64,000 nucleotides of DNA. Source: Terriglobia bacterium. GTDB taxonomy: Bacteria > Acidobacteriota > Terriglobia > Terriglobales > Acidobacteriaceae. The notes beneath the pieces are model-generated. The model had not been told where the DNA came from, did no database searches, and was given only the letters and a program-made list of their open reading frames with translations. The position numbers were made by a program, and so were the translations under genes. The stretch is from contig JAJPJE010000060.1 in assembly GCA_021324365.1 (NCBI GenBank), positions 1-64,000 on the forward strand, read 5' to 3'. Within the stretch, counting starts at the first letter, position 1. Each line of letters starts with the position of its first letter. Below are positions 44,307 to 53,374 of this stretch, in pieces.

Positions 44307-45728
44307 ATGGCACAAGCAACTCTGCGGATGAAAACGCAAACCGATGTCGAGGCACAGCCTTCGAACGGAAACGCACTCCTGGTCTTCGTGGGGCTGGGAA
44401 TGGCATTTCTTCTGATCGTTGCTCTGCTCGGGGTCGCGAAGTCCGGACATTTATATAGCGAAAGCAATCTTCTGTACCTGGCTTTGACCTTCTACGCGGG
44501 AGCGGCTGCGCTTTACATGGGCTTCGGCGTTACCGGCACCGAGCGCTACGTTAAATTCGCTTCGATTGCGACCATGATCGGTCTTCTCGCGAATACGCTC
44601 GCGGCAGGACACCGCTGGTACGAGGCAGGGCATCCTCCGTTTGCCAGCCTTTACGAAATGCTGCTCAGTTTCGTATGGACCGTCGCATTGCTCACCTTAA
44701 TTTGCGAACGTAAATTCAAAGTGCAAATCATCGGCTCAGTCACGATGCCGCTGGCTGTAACCGGCGTCATCCTGATGCAACTCCTGCCCTCGGATGTGCG
44801 ACCCCTGGTCCCTGCGCTGCAATCCACCTGGCTGCATATTCACGTCACGTTGGCGATGCTCGCCTACGCTGCCTGCGCCATGAGCTTCGCACTGGCGATG
44901 ATGTTCCTTATCAAGGACAACATGAAGACGGACACTTTCCTTGCAGCGACGAGCGCAACGGTAACGGCGATCTATCTTGCCATGATGGTCAGGTTCGAGC
45001 GCTGGGGGGGCTTCAGCGTCATCGCATGGAATCCGCAGGAAAAACAGGAAGTGTTTCTCGGACGTAATGTTCGCCTTTTTCTTACAATTCCCGATCTCGG
45101 ATGGATTTTCGTTATCTCACTGGTTGCGGCAGCCGCACCTCTAGCTCTCTATGCGCTGGCCAAGTCGCGCAAGGATGAATCGCTGCTTGGCTTCGCCAAT
45201 CAGGCAATCTTCGTTTCAATTCTGCTGCAGGCCGTTGCGCTGGCGGCTTTCATATTCAAAGTCAAGACCGGCGTTTATATGTCACCCGACGCGGATGGCA
45301 CGTTTGTTAGTGATCTCGCAGCGAGTCCATTCATTCTGGCGGGACTGATCAGCGGTATTCTTATTTCTCTCCTCTATCTTTTGCTCCTTTGGCGGCGGCA
45401 GGATCTGGAACGCCTGCTGCCCAGTTCCGACGCACTCGATAAACTCATTTATAAGACCATTGGCATAGGGTTCCCACTTCTAACACTGATGATTGCGGCG
45501 GGCGCCTATTGGGCAAACCGCACATGGGGTTCGTACTGGAGTTGGGATCCGAAAGAGACATGGGCCGCCATCACCTGGCTGGTATATGCGGGATACCTGC
45601 ATATGCGCATTACACGAGGATGGCGCGGCCGTCGTGCAGCGTACTTTGCAATCCTTGGTTTCGCGGTGGTCATGTTCACGTTTTTTGGCGTGACTTACCT
45701 GCTTCCAGGACTGCACGCTTACGCATGA
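44307..45728 (+). CDS. ccsA: Cytochrome c biogenesis protein CcsA/ResC
   Basis: A 473-residue membrane protein with about ten helices. The heme-handling WWD motif reads WGSYWSWDPKETWAAITW, and His residues lie in flanking loops (AGHRWYEAGHPP, WLHIHVTLAM). It exports heme and attaches it to c-type cytochromes with ResB. ATG 44307 is preferred: GGAGG lies five bases upstream. An ATG at 44295, overlapping the resB stop, would add four residues. Confidence 0.94.
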   Translation: MAQATLRMKTQTDVEAQPSNGNALLVFVGLGMAFLLIVALLGVAKSGHLYSESNLLYLALTFYAGAAALYMGFGVTGTERYVKFASIATMIGLLANTLAAGHRWYEAGHPPFASLYEMLLSFVWTVALLTLICERKFKVQIIGSVTMPLAVTGVILMQLLPSDVRPLVPALQSTWLHIHVTLAMLAYAACAMSFALAMMFLIKDNMKTDTFLAATSATVTAIYLAMMVRFERWGGFSVIAWNPQEKQEVFLGRNVRLFLTIPDLGWIFVISLVAAAAPLALYALAKSRKDESLLGFANQAIFVSILLQAVALAAFIFKVKTGVYMSPDADGTFVSDLAASPFILAGLISGILISLLYLLLLWRRQDLERLLPSSDALDKLIYKTIGIGFPLLTLMIAAGAYWANRTWGSYWSWDPKETWAAITWLVYAGYLHMRITRGWRGRRAAYFAILGFAVVMFTFFGVTYLLPGLHAYA

Positions 45729-45812
45729 GTTTCCGAGCTCAGGCAGACCTCCTGAGGAGGCGGGGCTTGGAGACAGGTCCCGCCAGCAAGTCCGTCCGGC
45801 GTGGGGAACTGA

Positions 45813-46982
45813 GTGAAAGAACCGGAGCAGAAACCGTTGACTAGTATTGCCTCTCCGATTTCGCAGGTAGTTGCAACGGAAACCAAGACGCCGGTCTCGG
45901 CGCGGCATCGTCACGTTCGGCTGAACTGGCAAGCCAAAACCCTGATTCCAGTGGCCGCCGCTTTGCTCAACGGCGTTCTTGTCTTTTTGTTTACCACGCT
46001 GACATTGCATCCGGACGAACGCGAATCCGTTCTGCTGGTGGCCTCCGCTGGAGCGGTGGTGATCTGCGCCATCCTGCTGATCACGCTAACGGTTGTCGTC
46101 CGGCGCCCCATGCTTGAGCTGCAACAGAAGATTCAGCACGTTGCTGATGGAAACCTCGATGTGGAAGTCGGCTTCAGTTCGCGTAATGACGACATCGGCG
46201 ACCTCGGTCGCAATTTCAACTACATGGTCGAGCAACTACGCGAAAGCCGGCAGGAAATCGAGCGGCTGCACCGCACGCAAATGTCGCGAGCCGAACACAT
46301 GGCGACCCTCGGCGAATTGGCCGCCGGCCTGGCACATGAGATTCGCAATCCGCTGGCAGGCATTGCCGGGGTGATGCAGATCGTCTCTCGCGACCTACCT
46401 CCCACCAGCCCCGCACGTGAAGTCGTAAAAGATGTGCAGGAAGAAGTGGTGCGCATCAATCGCATCGTTTCCGACCTTCTGGAAACGGCTAGGCCGCGTA
46501 CTCCAGAGTTTCATCTTGCCGACCTAAACGCTACGGTGGAACACGCGGTCGGATTTGCTCGGCAGCAAGTGCTGTCAAAGCCCATCCAGATCAATTTCAC
46601 CAAGGCTCCTGACCTTGCTCTGGTGGAACATGATCCTCGCCAGCTTCATCAGGTACTACTCAACCTGCTACTAAACGCTATCCAAGCCTTGGAAGGTGCC
46701 GGCAGGGTGGATGTGCTCATCACGCAAACTGGTGAAAACACGGTCTCTGTTGCAATCAACGACACCGGGCCCGGAATCCCTGCTGAAAATCTCAACAACA
46801 TCTTCCGACCTTTCTTCACCACGAAGGGCCACGGTACAGGATTGGGACTACCTCTGGCTCGGCGAATTGTCGAGGACCACGGCGGAAAGCTCGAAGTCAC
46901 CAGTGACCTTGGTCATGGCAGCACCTTTACGTTAGTGCTGCCCTTCCGGCGGCCACGACCGGAAATGACGGCAAACGCGTGA
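45813..46982 (+). CDS. Membrane sensor histidine kinase (HAMP-HisKA, NtrB/AtoS-like)
   Basis: A 389-residue kinase with two helices (LIPVAAALLNGVLVFLFT and VLLVASAGAVVICAILLITL) separated by a short periplasmic stretch, then HAMP (about 100-150), HisKA with the H-box LAHEIRNPLAG (H175) and an ATPase domain with LLNLLLNAIQALE, NDTGPGIPAE and GTGLGLPLARRI. This type pairs with sigma-54 activators; one begins 24 bases downstream. The periplasmic segment is very short, so the sensed cue may be in the membrane or cytoplasm. Start is GTG 45813. Confidence 0.92.
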   Translation: MKEPEQKPLTSIASPISQVVATETKTPVSARHRHVRLNWQAKTLIPVAAALLNGVLVFLFTTLTLHPDERESVLLVASAGAVVICAILLITLTVVVRRPMLELQQKIQHVADGNLDVEVGFSSRNDDIGDLGRNFNYMVEQLRESRQEIERLHRTQMSRAEHMATLGELAAGLAHEIRNPLAGIAGVMQIVSRDLPPTSPAREVVKDVQEEVVRINRIVSDLLETARPRTPEFHLADLNATVEHAVGFARQQVLSKPIQINFTKAPDLALVEHDPRQLHQVLLNLLLNAIQALEGAGRVDVLITQTGENTVSVAINDTGPGIPAENLNNIFRPFFTTKGHGTGLGLPLARRIVEDHGGKLEVTSDLGHGSTFTLVLPFRRPRPEMTANA

Positions 46983-47006
46983 GTTCCGTAGTAATCTAGA
47001 AGCGGG

Positions 47007-48479
47007 ATGCCCCTCGAAAAAGTCTTAGTTGTCGACGACGAAAAGCTCGTTCGGTGGTCGCTGCGACAAAAGTGTCAGGAGTGGGGATATCAGGTCATGG
47101 AGGCCCCCGACGGCACTACTGGCGTAAAAGTTGCACAAGCGGAAATTCCCGACCTGGTACTTCTTGATGTCCGTCTTCCGGACATTGGCGGACTCGAGGT
47201 TCTCCGCAACATTAAAGAGAGCAACTCGGCTCGGGCCGTCATCATGATTACGGCCGACCCGCAACTTGAGGACGTGAAGCAAGCCCTCAAGCTCGGGGCT
47301 TATGATTTCGTCGGCAAGCCTCTCGACTTCGACGAACTTGCCGTTACCGTAAAGAATGCTCTCGAAGCCAACCGGCTCCGCAATGAAGTCGAGACTCTTC
47401 GCGGCGAGGTGCGCCGCCGTACCGGCGTGCACGAGGTTATCGCCGAATCCAAGAAGATGCAGGAAGTAATGTCGTTCGTGAATAAGGTAGCGGCAAGCGA
47501 AGCCAGTACCATCCTTATTCAGGGCGAAAGCGGTACCGGTAAGGATCTGATCGCAAAAGGCATTCACTACGGCAGTTCGCGTCAGGATCGGCCATTTGTC
47601 GCAGTGAACTGTTCCGCGATTCCCGAGACGCTGATGGAAGCCGAACTATTCGGTCACGAGCGCGGCGCCTTCACCGACGCCAAGGCGATGAAAAAAGGTT
47701 TGTTCGAGGTCGCTGACGGGGGAACGCTCTTCCTTGACGAGATCGGCGAACTCTCTCCGCTGCTACAGGCCAAGATGTTGCGCGTCCTCGAAGATCAGGT
47801 AATCCGCCGTGTCGGTGGCGTTCGCGACATGCAGGTCAATGTACGCGTAATCGCCGCATCGAATCGCGACTTGGAGAAGATGGTTCAGGAAGGGACCTTC
47901 CGGCAGGACTTGTTTTATCGTCTGGCCATCATCTCGATTTTCCTGCCTCCGCTGCGCGAGCGCCGCGAAGATATTTTGCCGATGGTCGACTTCTTCATCG
48001 AGCGCTACAACAAGAAGTTTCGCAAGAGCGTTCGCGGTATCACGGAAGAGACGCGCAGGCTGCTGCTTGCTCACAACTGGCCGGGCAATGTCCGCGAACT
48101 GAAGAACGCCATCGAGCGCGCCATGATCCTCGAAGAAGAACAGTTCCTGCGCCCCACCTACATGCCGTTCGCCGTCGGGCATCAGAATGCTGGTCTGACT
48201 GCGTTCCAGAAAATCTCTGGTCCCTCCGATGGGCACGCCTTGCCGAATGGTCGCTCACTTCCGCCGCTCGTTATCCCCGAGGGCGGAACTTCGCTTGAAG
48301 AAGTTGAACGCGCCTTAGTGGAAATGGCGATGCGGCAGGCAAATAGCAATCAGACACACGCCGCGAAGCTGCTCGACATCAGTCGCGACGCCCTACGCTA
48401 CAAACTGAAGAAGTTCGGCCTGATGCGCGCCGAAGACGAATCGGCGGATGAGGCCAGCGAGGCGCAGAGAGCGGGATAG
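47007..48479 (+). CDS. Sigma-54-dependent response regulator with GAFTDA loop
   Basis: A 490-residue NtrC-family activator. Receiver about 5-120 (VVDDEK, D54 in LLDVRLPD, Lys in VGKPLD); AAA+ about 145-375 (Walker A GESGTGKD, Walker B LFLDEIGEL, RELKNAIERAM); C-terminal Fis-type HTH (HAAKLLDISRDALRYKLKKF). The sigma-54 contact loop, residues 220-225, reads GAFTDA rather than GAFTGA; the second Gly is Asp224. Substitutions at this position in NorR give altered, partly constitutive activators (from memory). Cognate kinase is directly upstream. Confidence 0.93.
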   Translation: MPLEKVLVVDDEKLVRWSLRQKCQEWGYQVMEAPDGTTGVKVAQAEIPDLVLLDVRLPDIGGLEVLRNIKESNSARAVIMITADPQLEDVKQALKLGAYDFVGKPLDFDELAVTVKNALEANRLRNEVETLRGEVRRRTGVHEVIAESKKMQEVMSFVNKVAASEASTILIQGESGTGKDLIAKGIHYGSSRQDRPFVAVNCSAIPETLMEAELFGHERGAFTDAKAMKKGLFEVADGGTLFLDEIGELSPLLQAKMLRVLEDQVIRRVGGVRDMQVNVRVIAASNRDLEKMVQEGTFRQDLFYRLAIISIFLPPLRERREDILPMVDFFIERYNKKFRKSVRGITEETRRLLLAHNWPGNVRELKNAIERAMILEEEQFLRPTYMPFAVGHQNAGLTAFQKISGPSDGHALPNGRSLPPLVIPEGGTSLEEVERALVEMAMRQANSNQTHAAKLLDISRDALRYKLKKFGLMRAEDESADEASEAQRAG

Positions 48480-48519
48480 CTGTTGGCTCCGAGGCTCTGA
48501 TGCCGCGCAATTCAAGTGC

Positions 48520-49527
48520 CTACTCGCATCGATTTCCGTCGATCCGAAACTCCTGTACACGGCGATTATTGGTATCCGCTACGAAGAGGCATCCTGACTG
48601 AATCCACAATCCCGATGGCCTATTAAACTGCCCTTCTTTTTCGCCGGTGTTACCGAATTTGTATATCCAGTGTCCTTGTGGATCGAGTACATGAATCTGT
48701 CCGAGGTTGCTGTCGCTCAGGTACAAGTTGCCGGACGCATCTACTGCCAATCCGGAGCGCTCGCTCGCGTCGGCGACGGTGATCTGTCGCTGGAACCGGC
48801 CTTGTATGTCCAGAATGTCAACGCGAAGATTCGCCGGATCCAGCACGTAAACCGAATCCCCTGAAACTGCCACTTGCGTGGGATTGGCGAATTCGCCTGC
48901 GCCCTTGCCTCCGCCACGCGTTCCGATCCGTCCGAGCACCTTACCCTGCCTACTTAGAATAATGACCATATGCCTGCGCGTGTCGCAAACATAAATGCGG
49001 CCGCTGCCGTTGTGGATCGCAATCCCTCGTGGTTCCTCGAAGTACGATTCGCGCCTGTGCGAACGCATCAGTTCATGACTGAACTTCCCGCGCGCATCGA
49101 AAACCAGAACGCTGCGCGAGTCACCATCAGTCACATAGACATTCCCGTCGCGATCCGCCGTGATCGACTGCGGAGAATTCATACGAGCCGAACTTGAAAG
49201 CAGCAAGTACTTTCCTCGCCCGAAATCGAAAACGTGTATTGAAGGCGAACCGGCGTCCACTACGTAAATTCGTTTGCTGGAATCGGTTGCAACAGCCACT
49301 GGAGATTTCAAAACGTCGGTTGAGGCGGCCTGTTCCTTGCGTCCGGCTGCGATATCGAGAGCCTTGTCGAGGATTGGATGATCGCGCTTCACGTCCTGCG
49401 CGGAAGAAAATTGACGAACGAAGGTAGGCTGTCGCGCAACATTGTTCTGTCCCTCACAATCTAAGCGCAGAACTAAGGTGCAGATCAAAGCAAAGGCGAC
49501 TGCGAGATGGAGCGATACGCTCCTCAT
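48520..49527 (-). CDS. Exported NHL-repeat beta-propeller protein
   Basis: A 335-residue protein with a signal peptide (LHLAVAFALICTLVLRLDCEG). From about residue 70 it holds five to six NHL-type blades: SPVAVATDSSKRIYVVDAGS, PRGIAIHNGSGRIYVCDTRR, NPTQVAVSGDSVYVLDPANL, GLAVDASGNLYLSDSNLG and RPSGLWIQSGCLFVADTNNR. Such propellers bind protein or ligand partners outside the cytoplasm; the partner is unknown. I start at ATG 49527 because it precedes the signal peptide; the frame continues to 49635. Convergent with the sigma-54 activator. Confidence 0.87.
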   Translation of the reverse strand: MRSVSLHLAVAFALICTLVLRLDCEGQNNVARQPTFVRQFSSAQDVKRDHPILDKALDIAAGRKEQAASTDVLKSPVAVATDSSKRIYVVDAGSPSIHVFDFGRGKYLLLSSSARMNSPQSITADRDGNVYVTDGDSRSVLVFDARGKFSHELMRSHRRESYFEEPRGIAIHNGSGRIYVCDTRRHMVIILSRQGKVLGRIGTRGGGKGAGEFANPTQVAVSGDSVYVLDPANLRVDILDIQGRFQRQITVADASERSGLAVDASGNLYLSDSNLGQIHVLDPQGHWIYKFGNTGEKEGQFNRPSGLWIQSGCLFVADTNNRRVQEFRIDGNRCE

Positions 49528-49712
49528 GCATTCGTGATCATAAGTCAGTTTCGGACGATTCGGTGAAAGCGAACATGAAAGTATTTGCGCTGTCGCTTGT
49601 AAGAATTCCTCCCAATTGTGCAAGAAATTGCGCATCTTCTTTCATGTGGAATTCCGCAAGTACTTGGTTTCATGGAGAGTAATCCGGTACTTGGATTGCA
49701 CAGTTTCAGGGC

Positions 49713-49916
49713 ATGCGGATTACCATGACCCTCACTCGTCGCAACGGCGGTCTTGTCGCGCTTGGCCAAAACGAGGCCGTGAGAATTCTGCTTGCTAAAT
49801 CCGACCACGAGTTGCAGCACTCCAGCGTGCGCTCCTCTCGGCAACCGGGATGGTTTGCGCGGTTCATGCGCAGCTTTATTGCGTTTGCTCAGGCCGCGTT
49901 GCAACTCTCGCGGTGA
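49713..49916 (+). CDS. Possible small protein, unsupported by family
   Basis: A 67-codon frame starting ATGCGGATTACCATG with mostly G or C at third positions and a hydrophobic C-terminal segment (WFARFMRSFIAFAQAALQL). There is no clear ribosome site and I recognise no family. It may be a chance frame. A bidirectional terminator follows about 47 bases after the stop. Confidence 0.3.
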   Translation: MRITMTLTRRNGGLVALGQNEAVRILLAKSDHELQHSSVRSSRQPGWFARFMRSFIAFAQAALQLSR

Positions 49917-49962
49917 CGCGACATTTCCACACGCACCACGGCTGTGAAATTCTTGCAAATAG

Positions 49963-49990
49963 AAAAGCCCGGCACGTTCGCCGGGCTTTT
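49963..49990. terminator. Bidirectional intrinsic terminator
   Basis: Perfect 11-bp stem AAAAGCCCGGC / GCCGGGCTTTT with a six-base loop. The arms supply A and T runs in both directions. It lies 17 bases past the stop of the minus-strand phosphoesterase gene. Confidence 0.9.
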
Positions 49991-50007
49991 CTGCTTTGCA
50001 CCTCTGA

Positions 50008-52047
50008 TCAGTCTTCGTCCACATCTCCGAAGCTGAACAGATCCATGAGGTTGCCGATGGCCGGCTTGTTCCTTGGGACGTACGGATTGTTCCTCTCGGC
50101 GCGCGGGTTTGGCAGATTGTCACGGCTGCGGTCGGTCAGAGGTTTCAATCCCCAGTTTGCCTCGATGAACTTCACCACCGAAGCGTGATCTGAGTACACA
50201 TGCGAGATGTGGCCGGGCTTGGTCCAGGGGGAAACCACGATCATAGGCACACGAGTGCCGTCGCCGAAGAAATCGACGGCTTGCACGTAGCCGGAATCGT
50301 AGTAACCGCCTCCCTCGTCGAAAGTGACAAAGATTGCGGTGCTCTCCCACAATTCCGGATTCGCCTGGACGCCATCGACAATCTTCTTCACGAAACCTTC
50401 GAACAGGTTCAGCTTGGAAGAAGCCGGATGTCCATCCAGATATCCGTCAGGTTTTACATAAGACACTGCAGGCAGCGTACCGTTCTTGATCGCCGCGTAA
50501 AGGTCCGTCGTATCCTTCAGATGAGAACGGCCTGCCGCGCTGGTCATGATCGACGTCGAGTACTGGAAGGGGTTGCAGATGCTGCAGTACGTGTTGTTCG
50601 GAGCCACGTAATTGAGGTAGGGGTTAGCTAGATACGTGTTCCACTGATCGCCGTAGTATGCCCAAGAGATATTCTTCTCCATCAAGGCATCGCCAATGGT
50701 ACGCAAGGTGGAAGGCGGAATCGTGAAAACGGTATTGTTGGGCGCTTCCGCAACGTTGGTCAGCGAGTCCTGGTAGGCGTTCGTTCCATCGCCGTAGTAG
50801 CCGGGGTTGTAGTTGTTCAGGAGGTAGTAGTGACCGGAAGCACACTTTGGATCGACTTCGTACGGGAGAGATGAAAGGTAGTTGAGCACCGCAGAAACTC
50901 CGGGTGCGTCGGAATCCGAGCAATTGCTGTAGGTTCCGCCGCCGTACGACATCGAGCCATAGGAGCCGCCGCCGTAGCCATCCTGAGCGTAGTAATTGTT
51001 GGTACCGGGCTGCGCGTTGGGATTTTCGATTTCGTCAACAACACCGGCATTGGCGGTTCCTGCCGCGACCAGTTGCTTGTGCGGTGGCACGGCTGGATTT
51101 CCCTTGCCATCGCTGAACCAGATCGCGTCGGCATCACCGAGCATGACGTGATTGGCGCCCGTTCCGCCGTTCACGCCCTGGTGGTAGTTGTCGCTCATGG
51201 CGTAATGATTGGCCAGATACGTCAAATAGGGCGCATCGCCATTCTGGACGTTGTAGAACGCCATTGCCGTCGAGCCTTCATGCGTCGACTCGTTGTTGAA
51301 GCCAGCTGGCTGCGCATTACCGTTCGAGCTTGCGCCAACGGTCGTCTCGACCCACGGGAAGAGATCGGCACGGCATCCGCTGGGATTCCAGGTGGTCGCG
51401 TAGGCCGCATCGCAATCCAGTTGCTGCCACATCTGGTAGAAGCGGTGCACCGGGCTGGCAGTGTATGCGTCGTAAGGCAATGTGGCCGACGTCAACTGGA
51501 ACGGTCCCGGAGGAAGAGTCGTAGCATTAGGAATACGAGCATCCGGCACGTGGCCTGTCTGACCAGTGCCGCCGGTGGTCAGATACTGGTAATAGTCATT
51601 CGGCAATCCATTCTCAACCGCCATGGCATCGGCGACCGTCGCAAATGGCGCAGTCGTCGGCCCACCCACCATGGCCGGCGGCAGAACCGAGTAGATTGTC
51701 TTCCCGCCCGGTGCTACCTGGTACTTGTCGGCGTGAGTGTCGGTTGCGCTCCACTGGCTTCCAAGAAAGAAGTTTGGTCCCGGTGTGCCGTCTCTGTTCA
51801 CAATCCCTTCTGACAACAGGTTCTTCACGCTCTCACCTTTTTTCGGTTTGTAGGTCGCGAATACGTGATCGAAGCTTCGGTTCTCACCGATAATGACAAT
51901 GACATGCTTGATCGGAGTACGAGTTTTGCTGGAATTGTCGGGTTGGGCTTCCGCTGCTGCGGGAATCGCTGTCTGTAGTAGGAGCGAGAACAGAGCCGTA
52001 CTCGCTGCTGCTCGCCATTTGCGGGGCACACACTGAATTGCATCCAT
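50008..52047 (-). CDS. Secreted phosphoesterase (AcpA/phospholipase C family)
   Basis: A 679-residue exported enzyme of the phosphoesterase family (PF04185). A signal region (ASTALFSLLLQTAIPAAAEA) is followed by IKHVIVIIGENRSFDHVFATY, the metal/nucleophile region (Glu-Asn and Ser). Metal-binding motifs recur near the C-terminus (FVTFDEGGGYYDSGYV and SDHASVVKFIEANWGLKPL). Members hydrolyse phosphomonoesters or phospholipids in the periplasm or outside the cell. A Gly/Tyr/Ser-rich stretch lies around 365-385 (YGGGSYGSMSYGGGTYS). It ends with a strong terminator, so it is probably monocistronic. The substrate is unknown. Confidence 0.9.
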   Translation of the reverse strand: MDAIQCVPRKWRAAASTALFSLLLQTAIPAAAEAQPDNSSKTRTPIKHVIVIIGENRSFDHVFATYKPKKGESVKNLLSEGIVNRDGTPGPNFFLGSQWSATDTHADKYQVAPGGKTIYSVLPPAMVGGPTTAPFATVADAMAVENGLPNDYYQYLTTGGTGQTGHVPDARIPNATTLPPGPFQLTSATLPYDAYTASPVHRFYQMWQQLDCDAAYATTWNPSGCRADLFPWVETTVGASSNGNAQPAGFNNESTHEGSTAMAFYNVQNGDAPYLTYLANHYAMSDNYHQGVNGGTGANHVMLGDADAIWFSDGKGNPAVPPHKQLVAAGTANAGVVDEIENPNAQPGTNNYYAQDGYGGGSYGSMSYGGGTYSNCSDSDAPGVSAVLNYLSSLPYEVDPKCASGHYYLLNNYNPGYYGDGTNAYQDSLTNVAEAPNNTVFTIPPSTLRTIGDALMEKNISWAYYGDQWNTYLANPYLNYVAPNNTYCSICNPFQYSTSIMTSAAGRSHLKDTTDLYAAIKNGTLPAVSYVKPDGYLDGHPASSKLNLFEGFVKKIVDGVQANPELWESTAIFVTFDEGGGYYDSGYVQAVDFFGDGTRVPMIVVSPWTKPGHISHVYSDHASVVKFIEANWGLKPLTDRSRDNLPNPRAERNNPYVPRNKPAIGNLMDLFSFGDVDED

Positions 52048-52336
52048 CTTCCATCCTCCATAAAGGTGGTGGATGGAAAGTAAGCCGAATATTTTGCGGG
52101 CCGGTTACAACAATGTAAAGATCCCGAGAATAATCGCCCTATGAAATCCAGCCAAGAGAAGGCTTGCGAGTTGGTGATGTTTGGAGAATAGGTGCGGAAA
52201 AATTGAAATACAGCAGAAATAAACGGCGACGGAAAATCGACAGGATTTCGAGATTAACAGGACTTGAGTCGAGCTGCAGGATGTGTAGGTTCCCACGTCT
52301 GCTCATTACGGCAGGCGTGGGAAACAAGACAGGCCG

Positions 52337-53161
52337 TTATTTCGGTAATTCGAGCTTCTGACGCGAGTCGGCTGTCGTGTTTGCACTCGCATCGTTGCTG
52401 TTGTTCCGTGAACCTGCCGCCAGCTCCGATTGACGGTACTTCGGCTCGCTCACATAACCGTGCACGTGGTTCTTCGAAACCTTATTGATCACCAGTTCCA
52501 CTGGACGGCCGCCATCGGCAGCATAGAACACCACAGGCTGTAGCAGATTCACGTGTTTCTGCGACAGCTTTGCGTCGTCCACCATCAGTTCGAGATCGGC
52601 AAACTGGTTCTTCGTGTTCGCCTTCTTCAGACGGATTCCGACTGGGCCCTGTTGCGAGAATTGCTTCGACTTGTCCAGATCGAACTCATAGTACTTGCGC
52701 TCGCCCTTGCGCTCCAGGGCAACCAGTTCCTCGTGCGTTGAAGCGATGGAGCCAGACAATTCGGTGCGCGTTCCGGCAAGGTCCTGCCGGGTCTGATCGA
52801 TCGCCTTCTGCTGCTCATCAAGCTTCGACTGAAATTGCTTCCAGCGTGGATCGTCGCGGCGCACCGCCGCATGCGCCTTGTGATGAATGGCGTTGTTGCT
52901 GGCTGAATGCGCGGCCGACTGCTTCTGTGCTTCAGCAGCCTGTTGTTGAGCCTGCGCTTCGCTCAATTGATTCAGGCGCAAGTTCAGCGCGTCCATCTGG
53001 TTGCGGGTTTGGTCAAGTGCGGTAGAAATCTGCGCGTTTTGGGCCGTAAGTTGCTTCGATACCCCGCGCTCGTGCCAGCCGTAACCGAGGGCGGCAATAA
53101 CCAGGAGTAACGACGCAATAATGCCCAAATGAGAGGGCCGAACAGGAAGTTCGTGAGACAT
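52337..53161 (-). CDS. Membrane-anchored coiled-coil protein
   Basis: A 274-residue protein: one N-terminal helix (LGIIASLLLVIAALGYGW), a long Gln/Ala-rich coiled-coil (about 30-140, with AQAQQQAAEAQKQSAAH) and a C-terminal beta-rich domain (about 140-250: YYEFDLDKSKQFSQQGPVGI, LQPVVFYAADGGRPVELVIN). It may be a periplasmic scaffold. I do not recognise a family. ATG 53161 is chosen since it opens just before the helix; the longer frame to 53209 overlaps the spacer. Confidence 0.75.
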   Translation of the reverse strand: MSHELPVRPSHLGIIASLLLVIAALGYGWHERGVSKQLTAQNAQISTALDQTRNQMDALNLRLNQLSEAQAQQQAAEAQKQSAAHSASNNAIHHKAHAAVRRDDPRWKQFQSKLDEQQKAIDQTRQDLAGTRTELSGSIASTHEELVALERKGERKYYEFDLDKSKQFSQQGPVGIRLKKANTKNQFADLELMVDDAKLSQKHVNLLQPVVFYAADGGRPVELVINKVSKNHVHGYVSEPKYRQSELAAGSRNNSNDASANTTADSRQKLELPK

Positions 53162-53198
53162 GTTCCACTCCAGGGAGACTGCTTTCTGGCATGAAGAA

Positions 53199-53213
53199 TG
53201 GCACGTCAATTGC
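53199..53213 (+). promoter_or_regulatory. Perfect sigma-54 (-24/-12) promoter
   Basis: TGGCACGTCAATTGC matches TGGCACG-N4-TTGC at all eleven consensus positions with correct spacing. It points rightwards; the expected start is near 53225, about 150 bases before the GH5-like gene. Chance occurrence in a window this size is roughly 3%. Confidence 0.75.
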
Positions 53214-53374
53214 CAGAGTCGCCGCTTTGTAAGCTGCTGATTTCCCTACGTAAGTACCCGAGTACAATCCAGCTTGCCTGGTAGGGCTTTCCAGCACATG
53301 GGAAGAAATTACGATGTGCTGGAGGTACCTGATAATCTCGTTCTGATCAACTCTCGCGCGAGTTCGATATCTTG

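Larger units (their letters stand above)
49528..50007. other. Intergenic region with bidirectional terminator
   Basis: Contains the terminator at 49963-49990 and one doubtful small frame (49713-49916). Nothing else is recognised. Confidence 0.5.

Noticed and set aside
49545-50123. 192-codon minus-strand frame
   Set aside because: It runs through the strong terminator at 49963-49990 and overlaps the phosphoesterase gene in another frame.
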